Assembly (NCBI GenBank): GCA_934177545.1
Contig: CAKPPI010000043.1
Span: 1 to 6,520 of the forward strand
Length of the DNA stretch: 6,520 nt
DNA from: an uncultured Bacilli bacterium
GTDB taxonomy: Bacteria; Bacillota_I; Bacilli_A; RF39; UBA660
Reading direction: 5' to 3'
Under the pieces are notes generated by a model that saw nothing but the letters and a program-made list of their open reading frames with translations, had not been told where the DNA came from and ran no database searches. The first letter of the stretch is position 1, and the number at the start of each line of letters is the position of its first letter. The translations under genes and the position numbers were made by a program. This document shows, in pieces, positions 1-6,362 of the stretch.

Positions 1-30
1 ACTTAAAATAAAATTCAGCGAAAAATAATA

Positions 31-134
31 GGGTGGCGACCATCCGATACTGGTCTGTGGAGAACTAATTTAGTTCGGTGAAGCAGAAAAGCCTTACCGT
101 GAGGTAAGGCTGCTGAAAACTTGCTTTCAGTTTT
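31..134 (+). ncRNA. Unidentified structured RNA or leader (may be partial)
   Basis: This stretch is richer in G and C than its surroundings and folds on paper into consecutive hairpins. Bases 31-36 pair with 40-45, or alternatively 38-42 with 51-55 around an 8-base loop. Bases 62-66 pair with 72-76. A perfect 8-bp stem, 91-98 with 103-110, is closed by a GTGA (GNRA) tetraloop. That stem is extended by 82-85 pairing with 111-114, leaving a one-sided GAAAA bulge. A last hairpin (113-118 with 125-130) precedes four T's. No frame is open across it. It could be the 3' part of an RNA gene beginning before the window or a leader of the downstream operon. I compared it from memory with T-box, 6S, SRP, RNase P, tmRNA and common riboswitches and found no convincing match. 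The strand is assumed from the neighbours and the T-run. Confidence 0.4.
113..134 (+). terminator. Weak candidate intrinsic terminator of the upstream RNA
   Basis: A 6-bp stem (CTGAAA with TTTCAG) around a 6-base loop is followed by TTTT and then GTTCT. The stem is short and A/T-rich, and its left arm shares bases with the outer pairing of the preceding hairpin (111-114). The two structures may therefore exclude each other, which would suit either a terminator or a regulatory switch. Termination efficiency cannot be judged from sequence. Confidence 0.35.
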
Positions 135-144
135 GTTCTAAATC

Positions 145-153
145 TGTTATAAT
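145..153 (+). promoter_or_regulatory. Extended -10 sigma-A promoter for nifZ-thiI
   Basis: TGTTATAAT is a perfect -10 hexamer (TATAAT, 148-153) with an upstream TG one base away, the extended -10 form. No good -35 box lies at normal spacing; the best, TTTCAG at 125-130 with a 17-base spacer, is poor and falls inside the preceding hairpin. Transcription would begin near base 160 and leave a leader of about 20 bases. If real, the structured RNA upstream is a separate transcript and not a leader. Confidence 0.6.
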
Positions 154-180
154 AAGCTTGCTATAAAAAGGAGGTAGTCT

Positions 181-1284
181 ATGATTTATTTTGATAACAG
201 TGCAACTACTAAAACTAGAAAAGAAGTCCTTGACACATTTTATAGAGTTAGTGAAGAATTTTTTGCTAATCCTAATTCTCTACATAAACTAGGACTAAAA
301 AGTAAAAAACTAATGAGGGAGGCAGAAAGTCAAGTAGCAACTCTTATGGGTGTAAAGAGTGATGAGGTTATTTTTACATCTAGCTCTAGTGAATCTAATA
401 ATATGGCTATAAAAGGAGTAATAGATTACTATAAACATCGCAATAAACTAGTAATTACTACCGAGTTAGAACATGCTTCTATTAGTGAGACTTTACAACA
501 ATTAAGAGAAGATATAACTGTCAAATATGTAAATCTTGATAAATTTGGACATATAGACCTAGATAATCTTAATGCCCTTTTACAAGAAGAACCAGTCCTT
601 GTTACTATTCATCATGTTAATAGTGAGACAGGTATTATTCAAGATATAGAGGAAATTGGTAAAATTATAAAGAAATATCCTAAGACAATTTTTCATGTAG
701 ATGGTACTCAAAGTGTTGGTAAAATACCTGTAAACCTAGATAATGTAGACTTATTTAGTTTTAGTGCTCATAAGTTTTTTGGTATAAAAGGTATTGCTTG
801 CTTAATCAAAAAAGAAAATATTAATCTTTTACCATTGATATCTGGAGGAGATAGTCAAACCATCTACAGGGCTGGTACACCATCTGTACCTTTAATCGCC
901 TCACTTGCTAAAGCTCTTCGCTTAATATTAGAAGAGGAAGATGAAAACAACTTAAAAGTAAAAGAACTTAATAAATACTTAAGAGACCAGCTAACTAACT
1001 TAGATGTAGTTATTAATTCACCAAAAGACTCCTCACCTTATATTCTAAACTTTAGTATAATAGGTAAGAAACCAGAGACAGTTTTACATACTTTTGAACT
1101 TTTTGATATATATATATCAAGTAAAACAGCTTGTTCATCAAAAGAAGATTATTCAAAAACACTTTATGCCTTAACTAATAATATGGATATAAGTAAAAGT
1201 TCTTTAAGAATTAGTCTATCAAAAGATAATACTAAAGAAGAAATAGATACATTCATAAAAGTTTTAAAGGAGGAGATACTATAA
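181..1284 (+). CDS. nifZ: Cysteine desulfurase (NifZ/IscS-like), sulfur donor for ThiI
   Basis: This is a 367-residue PLP-dependent class V aminotransferase-fold enzyme that takes sulfur from L-cysteine, giving alanine and an enzyme-bound persulfide. The N-terminus YFDNSATT is typical. H98 (in TELEHAS) should stack on PLP, and D174 and Q177 (HVDGTQ) should contact the cofactor. K198 in SAHK is the Schiff-base lysine. RAGTPS at 230-235 matches the family's R-x-GT motif, and C318 in KTACSS is the persulfide cysteine. Length is slightly below the usual 380-400 residues. The AAGGAGGT site at 168-175 supports this ATG. The stop shares one base with the start of thiI, so translation is probably coupled. 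In Bacillus subtilis the desulfurase next to thiI is NifZ, dedicated to tRNA 4-thiouridine, and I use that name by context; a general IscS/NifS role is not excluded. It acts in the cytosol. Confidence 0.9.
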   Translation: MIYFDNSATTKTRKEVLDTFYRVSEEFFANPNSLHKLGLKSKKLMREAESQVATLMGVKSDEVIFTSSSSESNNMAIKGVIDYYKHRNKLVITTELEHASISETLQQLREDITVKYVNLDKFGHIDLDNLNALLQEEPVLVTIHHVNSETGIIQDIEEIGKIIKKYPKTIFHVDGTQSVGKIPVNLDNVDLFSFSAHKFFGIKGIACLIKKENINLLPLISGGDSQTIYRAGTPSVPLIASLAKALRLILEEEDENNLKVKELNKYLRDQLTNLDVVINSPKDSSPYILNFSIIGKKPETVLHTFELFDIYISSKTACSSKEDYSKTLYALTNNMDISKSSLRISLSKDNTKEEIDTFIKVLKEEIL

Positions 1285-2471
1285 TGGAGAAAATGATATT
1301 AATTAAATATGGAGAATTAACTACTAAAAAAGGAAATAGAAATTTCTTTGTTAAGACTTTAAAAAACAATCTAGAAGCTAAAATAAAAAAATATGATGCT
1401 AGTATTACTATGGATTTAGCTAGAATGTATATAAGTTATGACTCTCTAGTAGAAAAAGAAATAATAGAAGCCATAAATACTACTTTTGGAATACATTCTT
1501 ATCATATGATATATACCTGTGAATCAAATAAAGAAGCAATTAGTAAACTATTAATAGAGACAGTTTCTAAAGTTAATTTTAAAACTTTTAAAGTAAAAGT
1601 TAAACGAAGTGATAAATCATTTAGGGAAACAAGTGAAGAGTTAGCACCATATTTTGGCGGAATAGTTTTAAAAAATAAAAACAATATAAAAGTAGATGTC
1701 CATAATCCAGAAGTACTTATTAATATAGAAATACTAAAAGAAAAAACACTGCTATATTATAATGCTTTTAAAGGTCTTGGTGGATATCCTATAGGAACTC
1801 AACCTAAAGGATTATTAATGTTAAGTGGTGGAATAGATTCACCAGTAGCAGGATACCTTGCTATGAAACGTGGTATAAAAGTAGAAGCTGTTTACTTTGA
1901 AGCAATACCACATACTAGTTTAGAAGCTAGAGAAAAAGTTTTAACACTTGCTAAGAAACTTGCTAAATATCAAACTGAAGTAAAAGTACATATTGTACCA
2001 TTTACTAAAATTCAAGAAGAAATTTATAAAAATGTTAAAGAAGACTATGTTATTACTATAATGCGAAGAATGATGTATCGTATTATGGAAATGTTAGCTA
2101 AGAAAAATAAAGCTTATGCTATTATCAATGGAGAAAGTATTGGTCAAGTAGCCAGTCAGACATTACACAGTATGCATGTTATTAATAATGTAACTAATTA
2201 TCCAGTTATTAGACCAGTCGCTTGTTTTGATAAATTAGAAATAATAGATATAGCTAAAAAAATAGATACTTATGAAACTAGTATTTTACCTTATGAAGAT
2301 TGCTGTACAGTATTTGTACCAAAGCATCCAGTAATTAATCCAAGTTTAGAGGAATGCATTAAACAAGAAGAAAAAATAGATTATCAAGAGCTTCTTATAG
2401 ATACTGTAAAAGATACTTTTACTTTAAAAATTAAAAATGAACAAGAAGAAAATTTAAAAGAATTTCTTTAG
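1284..2471 (+). CDS. thiI: tRNA 4-thiouridine synthetase ThiI, short form without rhodanese domain
   Basis: ThiI adenylates uridine-8 of tRNA and replaces its oxygen with sulfur, giving 4-thiouridine; in some bacteria it also serves thiamine-thiazole synthesis. The order is an N-terminal ferredoxin-like part with KYGELTTKKGNR, a THUMP RNA-binding domain at about residues 60-165, and a PP-loop ATP pyrophosphatase domain starting at SGGIDSP (181-187). A conserved DCCTVFVPKHP segment carries C340 and C341. The protein ends at 395 residues, so the C-terminal rhodanese domain of the E. coli enzyme is absent, as in the B. subtilis protein. C341 probably aligns with E. coli C344 and is a candidate sulfur-handling residue (inference). 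AAAGGAGG at 1266-1273, inside the end of the preceding gene, serves the ATG. The one-base overlap with the desulfurase gene indicates shared expression. No clear terminator follows the stop. Confidence 0.95.
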   Translation: MEKMILIKYGELTTKKGNRNFFVKTLKNNLEAKIKKYDASITMDLARMYISYDSLVEKEIIEAINTTFGIHSYHMIYTCESNKEAISKLLIETVSKVNFKTFKVKVKRSDKSFRETSEELAPYFGGIVLKNKNNIKVDVHNPEVLINIEILKEKTLLYYNAFKGLGGYPIGTQPKGLLMLSGGIDSPVAGYLAMKRGIKVEAVYFEAIPHTSLEAREKVLTLAKKLAKYQTEVKVHIVPFTKIQEEIYKNVKEDYVITIMRRMMYRIMEMLAKKNKAYAIINGESIGQVASQTLHSMHVINNVTNYPVIRPVACFDKLEIIDIAKKIDTYETSILPYEDCCTVFVPKHPVINPSLEECIKQEEKIDYQELLIDTVKDTFTLKIKNEQEENLKEFL

Positions 2472-2495
2472 GTAAAAATTACCATTAAAAAAAAT

Positions 2496-2524
2496 GTATT
2501 AAATCTTAAAAAATTCACATTCTA
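2496..2524 (+). promoter_or_regulatory. Sigma-G-type forespore promoter for the SASP gene
   Basis: GTATT (2496-2500) resembles the sigma-G -35 (G-pyrimidine-AT-purine, one mismatch). A 17-base spacer separates it from CATTCTA (2518-2524), which fits the sigma-G -10 consensus CATWMTA completely. It lies directly before a spore protein gene, the classical sigma-G target. The predicted start near 2531 leaves only about 14 bases of leader and would nearly abut the ribosome-binding site, which is tight and is the main reason for caution. Confidence 0.6.
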
Positions 2525-2531
2525 CTAATGT

Positions 2532-2540
2532 AGGAGGTGA
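2532..2540 (+). promoter_or_regulatory. Very strong ribosome-binding site of the SASP gene
   Basis: AGGAGGTGA matches the anti-Shine-Dalgarno end of 16S rRNA over nine bases and ends four bases before the ATG, as expected for a highly translated spore protein. Confidence 0.8.
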
Positions 2541-2544
2541 AACA

Positions 2545-2760
2545 ATGAATAACTCAAGTAACAACAGTTCAATGAAAATGCGTGTTCCTGGTGCTAAACA
2601 AGCAATCGATAAAATGAAATACGAAATAGCTAATGAATTCGGTGTTAATTTAGGACCAGATGCTACTTCTCGTGCCAACGGATCAGTTGGTGGTGAAATC
2701 ACAAGACGTTTAGTTCAAAACGGACTTAATCAAGTAAGCGGAAGTTATACTAACAAGTAA
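2545..2760 (+). CDS. ssp: Alpha/beta-type small acid-soluble spore protein (SASP)
   Basis: Proteins of this family saturate forespore DNA, push it towards an A-like form and protect it from UV and heat; after germination they are degraded as an amino acid source. The 71 residues show both family blocks: KYEIANEFGVNLG (25-37) with the germination protease recognition site (known cleavage follows the Glu of EIA, here E27), and the DNA-binding block RANGSVGGEITRRLV (43-57). Length is normal (about 60-75). The N-terminus is rich in Asn and Ser and probably disordered. Three of its four arginine codons are CGT whereas neighbouring genes mostly use AGA, which suggests selection for high expression. 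It has a sigma-G-like promoter, a strong ribosome-binding site and its own terminator, so it is monocistronic. Spore formers carry several paralogues, so no precise sspA-D name is given. Confidence 0.96.
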   Translation: MNNSSNNSSMKMRVPGAKQAIDKMKYEIANEFGVNLGPDATSRANGSVGGEITRRLVQNGLNQVSGSYTNK

Positions 2761-2777
2761 TTATAGATAACTTAGTC

Positions 2778-2804
2778 GATAGGCTGAAAAAGCCTATCTT
2801 TTTT
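2778..2804 (+). terminator. Intrinsic terminator after the SASP gene
   Basis: A perfect 8-bp stem (GATAGGCT with AGCCTATC) around the loop GAAAA is followed directly by six T's. It begins 17 bases after the SASP stop codon and separates that gene from the kinase operon. Confidence 0.93.
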
Positions 2805-2817
2805 ATGATATTTTTTG

Positions 2818-2823
2818 TATACT
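2818..2823 (+). promoter_or_regulatory. Possible -10 box for the kinase operon
   Basis: TATACT matches the sigma-A -10 in five of six positions and sits 22 bases before the chosen kinase start, downstream of the SASP terminator where a promoter is needed. No convincing -35 lies 16-18 bases upstream, where the T-tract of the terminator falls. It may be weak, activator-dependent or read by another sigma factor. Confidence 0.3.
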
Positions 2824-2830
2824 TAAATGG

Positions 2831-2838
2831 TAGGTGAT
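2831..2838 (+). promoter_or_regulatory. Ribosome-binding site that decides the kinase start
   Basis: TAGGTGAT matches the GGTGAT part of the Shine-Dalgarno consensus and ends seven bases before the ATG at 2846. In-frame GTG (2834) and ATG (2837) codons lie inside or against this site and would have no ribosome-binding site of their own, so 2846 is preferred. Confidence 0.65.
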
Positions 2839-2845
2839 GATTAAA

Positions 2846-3985
2846 ATGTTTGATGACTATAAAGGCTTTATTGATATAGATAAAGTTTTAAAAGATGAAT
2901 ATAATTATACCTTTAAGGGAGACTTAAAAGAATTATATAGTATGCCTTTTATAGAAATAGAAGGAGAAGGAGTAGATGCTCTTTGCTGGATAAAATATAA
3001 AAATGATAGTTATTTATTTAAATCATTAAAAGATTTTGAATATAATGTTTGGGGTGAATTACTATCTGAAGAATTTGCAAAGAGATTAAATATCCCATGT
3101 GCATCTTATAGAGCTGCTCAATTTGGTAACAAAAAAGGAGTACTTTCTAAACAAATGTTAAAAAGTGATGAGACATTAATACTTGGTAGTGAAATATTTC
3201 AAGACTTTTTTAATCAGAAAACAAGAGATGGTGACCTAGAAAAAATATTAAAAGAAAAATTTGATCTTTATGAAATACCTAAGGAAATACGTAATTACGA
3301 TTCGTTTAGACAAAGTAATTCTGTATTTAAAAGATTAAATAATTTAGAACAGGTTTGGGATATATTAGCGACTAGAAAAGATATTAGTGAAGAAGAGTTA
3401 ACTACTTTAGTTAATAGTTATACCAAGATGTTTTTATTTGATATTTTTACTTTACAAGCTGATAGACATCCTAACAATTGGGGAGTAGTTAAAACAGAAA
3501 CTGGTAAATATAAAGCTAGTCCGTTATTTGATAATAGTACATCATTTGGTCTTGGTTATCCTTTTATGGAAAGAAGAGTAGCTAATTTTAAAAATGAGTT
3601 TATGAATGCTAGATTTTCTAGAGATTATCAAGGTATAGATAATGCTATTTATAAAGCCAGTCCAAGCTTTACTCTTTCTAGTGATAATATAAAAACTGAT
3701 AAAAAAGACACATCAATAGAAATATTTAGAGACTTTATAAGAAAAACAGGTAGTAGTTCTCTTATGTATGTAAGACCACTATTTAGTATTATTAATTCTG
3801 AGAACTTAGAGGAAATAATAAAAGAAGTTTCCTTAAGAAATGGTTTAGAAATGAATGATAATCTAGAAAGTTATATTTACAATGTATTTGATTATCACCA
3901 TAATAAATTAGCAACTATAATGGATAAAGAGTATCAAGGAGGTAGTAGTAAAAATGATACAGAAAAGAGTGCTAGAAGAATTTGA
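2846..3985 (+). CDS. HipA/CtkA-like protein kinase
   Basis: This 379-residue cytosolic protein has the marks of the HipA / PI3K-like kinase fold. K59 in YLFK is the likely ATP-binding lysine, with E71 in the following helix as possible partner. A segment around 98-105 (GVLSKQML) resembles the HipA core. The catalytic loop ADRHPNNWG contains D206, R207, H208 and N211, a DRHxxN motif as in PI3-kinase-like and CtkA-type enzymes. A metal-binding FDN follows, with D229. Known relatives phosphorylate proteins: HipA targets glutamyl-tRNA synthetase, and Helicobacter CtkA is a secreted Ser/Thr kinase. The substrate here is unknown. No signal peptide or membrane segment is visible. The last 32 bases overlap the next gene, suggesting coupled expression. 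No HipB-like helix-turn-helix antitoxin gene precedes it; its neighbour upstream is a spore protein gene with its own terminator. The fold assignment is fairly safe, the role is not. Confidence 0.72.
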   Translation: MFDDYKGFIDIDKVLKDEYNYTFKGDLKELYSMPFIEIEGEGVDALCWIKYKNDSYLFKSLKDFEYNVWGELLSEEFAKRLNIPCASYRAAQFGNKKGVLSKQMLKSDETLILGSEIFQDFFNQKTRDGDLEKILKEKFDLYEIPKEIRNYDSFRQSNSVFKRLNNLEQVWDILATRKDISEEELTTLVNSYTKMFLFDIFTLQADRHPNNWGVVKTETGKYKASPLFDNSTSFGLGYPFMERRVANFKNEFMNARFSRDYQGIDNAIYKASPSFTLSSDNIKTDKKDTSIEIFRDFIRKTGSSSLMYVRPLFSIINSENLEEIIKEVSLRNGLEMNDNLESYIYNVFDYHHNKLATIMDKEYQGGSSKNDTEKSARRI

Positions 3986-4373
3986 TGGAGTAATTAAAGT
4001 ATTTAAAAATAATGATATAGAAGATAGAACAATTCTATCGTTTATAGATACTAATTTTGATTTTTTAAAAGAAAAAGAAGATATTGAAAGACATTTATTT
4101 CTATTAATGAATAAAAAAGAATTATATAGTGTTTTATATGTGAATGAAGATAACTATTTATGGTCTACATATGATGATAATGAATTTATGCCCTTTAGAA
4201 AACTATCAGATGACTTTAAAAATAATGATTATGTGGTAGAAATGGTTATTGCTTATGCATCATCCTATAAAATAAAAGAAGCTATTCCAGAAATAGATGA
4301 TATGAATGTTGAAAATAAGGTGAAAACTTTAAAAAATATTGGACTAAACTCTAATGGTTATCACATAAAATAA
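3954..4373 (+). CDS. Hypothetical acidic protein coupled to the kinase
   Basis: I do not recognise this 139-residue protein. It is rich in Asp, Glu, Asn and Lys, has no cysteine, signal peptide or membrane segment, and appears to be a mixed alpha/beta soluble protein: helical at about 1-60, a possible strand pair around LYSVLYVNEDNYLWSTY (57-73), and helical towards the end. The start is supported by AAGGAGG at 3936-3942, eleven bases before the ATG and within the kinase gene. Its first 32 bases overlap the kinase gene in another frame. Such overlap suggests the two proteins act together, so a kinase substrate, inhibitor or adaptor is possible (inference only). No clear terminator lies between it and the acetate kinase promoter. 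Confidence 0.8.
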   Translation: MIQKRVLEEFDGVIKVFKNNDIEDRTILSFIDTNFDFLKEKEDIERHLFLLMNKKELYSVLYVNEDNYLWSTYDDNEFMPFRKLSDDFKNNDYVVEMVIAYASSYKIKEAIPEIDDMNVENKVKTLKNIGLNSNGYHIK

Positions 4374-4379
4374 AAATAG

Positions 4380-4409
4380 TTGGAATTTTTAAATATGTTT
4401 TGGTACAAT
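4380..4409 (+). promoter_or_regulatory. Sigma-A promoter with extended -10 for ackA
   Basis: TTGGAA (4380-4385, four of six matches to TTGACA), an 18-base spacer and TACAAT (4404-4409, five of six) make a reasonable vegetative promoter. A TG at 4401-4402, one base before the -10, adds the extended -10 element. The start would fall near 4416, just before the AAAGGAGAT ribosome-binding site (4415-4423), leaving a very short leader. Confidence 0.65.
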
Positions 4410-4431
4410 AGGGGAAAGGAGATGCAAAAAA

Positions 4432-5625
4432 ATGAAATTATTATCAGTTAACGCTGGGAGTAGTTCTTTAAAGTTTCGTTTATACGAGATGCCAGAAGAG
4501 AAACTTTTAATGAAAGGAATGTTTGAGCGAATTGGTCTTTTTGGTAGTTGCTATAGTATTAGAATTGGTGATGAAAAAATTAGCAAGGATGTACCACTAA
4601 AAGATCATAATGAAGCAGTTAAGATTTTATTAGATGAATTAATAAATAATAGAGTAATATCTTCACTAGATGAAATTGAAGCTGTGGGAAATAGAGTAGT
4701 TCATGGTGGTAATAAATACTCAAAATCAGTAGAGATAACCGATAGAGTATTAATGGAAATTGAAGAGATAAGTGATTTAGCACCACTTCATAATCCAGCT
4801 GCTCTAAAAGGAATATATGCTTTTAGGAAAAATATTCCTAATGCTAAATTAGTAGCTTGTTTTGATACTGCTTTTCATCAAACAATGAAAGAAAAAACAT
4901 ATCTTTATCCTGTACCTTATGAATGGTATGTTAAGTATGATGTTAGAAAGTATGGCTTTCATGGATTAAGTCATAAGTTTATAACAGAAAAGATGAAAGA
5001 AATGTTAGGCAAAAATCCTAATCTAATTATCTGTCATATTGGAAATGGGGCATCAATAACAGCTGTAAAAGATGGGAAATCTATTGACACTTCTATGGGA
5101 TTTACACCAAATGCCGGTATAATGATGGGAACAAGGTCAGGTGATATAGATTACTCTATCCTATCATATATTATGAAGAAAGAAGAAAGAAATCTAGATT
5201 GGATGGATAGTCAATTAAATAAGAAAAGTGGTCTTGAAGGAATTGCTGGTATGAGTGATTTAAGAGATATAGATAGAGCCTATGAAGCACGAGATGCTAA
5301 AGCCTTGTTAGCACTTGACATGTATACCGATAAGATAGTCGATTATGTAGCTAAATACTATGTAAAACTAGGAGGAAAAGTTGATGCTATTTGCTTTACC
5401 GCTGGTGGTGGAGAAAATGATGATATCATTAGAAAAGAAGCTATCAATAAACTTTATCCATTAGGTATATATTTAGATGAAGAAAAAAATAAAGAAACAA
5501 TTGTTAGAAAAGGTGTTGAAGGAATTATTTCTAGTAATGAGTCTAAAATACCAGTTTATGTATTAGCAACTGATGAAGAATTAATGATTGCAAGAGATAC
5601 TTATGACTTATCAGTAGAAGAATAA
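4432..5625 (+). CDS. ackA: Acetate kinase
   Basis: Acetate kinase interconverts acetyl phosphate plus ADP with acetate plus ATP, the substrate-level phosphorylation step of acetate fermentation. The 397 residues match the usual length of about 400. Family blocks appear in order: NAGSSSLKF with N7, GNRVVHGG with R88, PLHNPAAL, FDTAFHQTM with D145, YGFHGLSH with H177, HIGNGAS, a TSMGF...MMGTRSGDID segment with R235, the FTAGGGEN phosphate/nucleotide block (322-329), and TDEELMIAR with E382/E383 near the end. These correspond to the Methanosarcina catalytic residues N7, R91, D148, H180, R241 and E384. All key residues are present, so it should be active in the cytosol. It has its own promoter and is followed after 16 bases by the JAMM-like gene. 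No pta gene is visible. A second ackA starts at 6399. Confidence 0.97.
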   Translation: MKLLSVNAGSSSLKFRLYEMPEEKLLMKGMFERIGLFGSCYSIRIGDEKISKDVPLKDHNEAVKILLDELINNRVISSLDEIEAVGNRVVHGGNKYSKSVEITDRVLMEIEEISDLAPLHNPAALKGIYAFRKNIPNAKLVACFDTAFHQTMKEKTYLYPVPYEWYVKYDVRKYGFHGLSHKFITEKMKEMLGKNPNLIICHIGNGASITAVKDGKSIDTSMGFTPNAGIMMGTRSGDIDYSILSYIMKKEERNLDWMDSQLNKKSGLEGIAGMSDLRDIDRAYEARDAKALLALDMYTDKIVDYVAKYYVKLGGKVDAICFTAGGGENDDIIRKEAINKLYPLGIYLDEEKNKETIVRKGVEGIISSNESKIPVYVLATDEELMIARDTYDLSVEE

Positions 5626-5641
5626 AGATTGGAAGAAAATT

Positions 5642-6337
5642 ATGACAAGAGAACAGTGCGTTCAAAAAGCAAAAGATATAATGATAAATAAAAATCCATA
5701 TGGTAGATATCATAAATATAACTTTGATACCTATAATTATGGAGAAAATACACCAATTAATTCTGATACTATTACTAATATGCCAAGTGCTACAATCATA
5801 TTAAGTGAAAATGTATATGGTTCTCTTCAAGCTATTCAAGATGTTACTAATGAAGAAAAAAAAGAAGTACCATTCTTTCTATATGGGAGGGAAACAGCAA
5901 ATAATGTAATTGAATTTGATGATTTTTTTACAAATAGTAATAAAAATAATAGACAAAGTACAGAAGCAGTTTTTAATCAAGTGATGATTGATGATTTAGA
6001 AAGAAGAGTTAATATTAATTTAAATACCGACTTTGTGGTTTGTCATGGTCATTCCCATCCATCAACAAGTGAGTTCCATCAGAATTTTTCACTTGGTGAC
6101 TTTGCTTCGTATATAGAGATGAATCAGAATAATTCTGTATTTAGAAATAAACAAGTTGAATTAACCAGCTGCTTAGTTACAAGCACAGGTGATATTAACT
6201 TCTTATTCTATGATAATATAAGTGAAAATTTTTACCGTTTTACTAATGTTTATGTTAGGGATAATAACACTCTTAAACCAGTAAATTGTTATAACTTAAA
6301 CCAAGCAGATAGATATTATAGTACAAGACAGAGATAG
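5642..6337 (+). CDS. JAMM/MPN-like putative zinc metalloprotease
   Basis: This 231-residue soluble protein carries a JAMM (MPN+) zinc signature: CHGHSHP with H137 and H139, then S150-L-G-D153, and upstream E75 in EVPFFLYG as the candidate catalytic glutamate. Enzymes with this motif (E, HSH/HTH, S-x-x-D) hydrolyse isopeptide or peptide bonds at ubiquitin-like proteins or process sulfur-carrier tails; other members are RadC-like or inactive. The spacing between the second His and the Ser is ten residues rather than the usual seven, an unusual insertion. Residues 1-48 precede the domain and are rich in Tyr and Asn, and about 165-231 form a strand-rich tail. No ubiquitin-like partner is seen nearby. 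It follows ackA by 16 bases with a weak GGAAGA site (5631-5636), so it is probably co-transcribed and poorly translated. The stop lies inside the stem of a terminator. Substrate unknown. Confidence 0.72.
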   Translation: MTREQCVQKAKDIMINKNPYGRYHKYNFDTYNYGENTPINSDTITNMPSATIILSENVYGSLQAIQDVTNEEKKEVPFFLYGRETANNVIEFDDFFTNSNKNNRQSTEAVFNQVMIDDLERRVNINLNTDFVVCHGHSHPSTSEFHQNFSLGDFASYIEMNQNNSVFRNKQVELTSCLVTSTGDINFLFYDNISENFYRFTNVYVRDNNTLKPVNCYNLNQADRYYSTRQR

Positions 6338-6362
6338 AAAGATTTACATTTCTATCTTTTTT
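6332..6362 (+). terminator. Intrinsic terminator of the ackA-JAMM operon
   Basis: A 9-bp stem (AGATAGAAA with TTTCTATCT) around an 8-base loop runs into a T-tract at 6357-6362. The left arm contains the stop codon of the JAMM-like gene, and the loop contains the -35 box of the next promoter. Confidence 0.88.

Noticed and set aside
2..28. Possible C-terminal tail of an upstream gene (frame 2, stop at 26-28)
   Set aside because: Eight codons at the window edge cannot be distinguished from chance.
30..45. T-box-like sequence AGGGTGG followed by ACC
   Set aside because: The canonical T-box run AGGGTGGNACCGCG is broken by an extra base and lacks GCG, and no matching terminator with a complementary arm or specifier loop follows.
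1502..1684. Minus-strand reading frame of 60 codons
   Set aside because: It lies wholly inside thiI, has no ribosome-binding site or recognisable product, and is explained as a shadow of the real gene.
2471..2483. Hairpin GGTAA-AAA-TTACC as a terminator for thiI
   Set aside because: The stem is only 5 bp with a 3-base loop and is followed by A's, not T's, so it does not look like an intrinsic terminator on either strand.
2499..2702. Minus-strand reading frame of 67 codons opposite the SASP gene
   Set aside because: It is antisense to a clear SASP gene and its promoter, and its product resembles no family I know.
2834..2845. Upstream GTG (2834) or ATG (2837) start for the kinase
   Set aside because: Both lie in or against the likely Shine-Dalgarno sequence and have none of their own; the ATG at 2846 has proper spacing.
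4371..4391. A/T-only 7-bp inverted repeat after the acidic protein gene
   Set aside because: It has no G-C pairs, no T-tract beyond the stem and overlaps the ackA -35 box; it is likely chance in AT-rich DNA.
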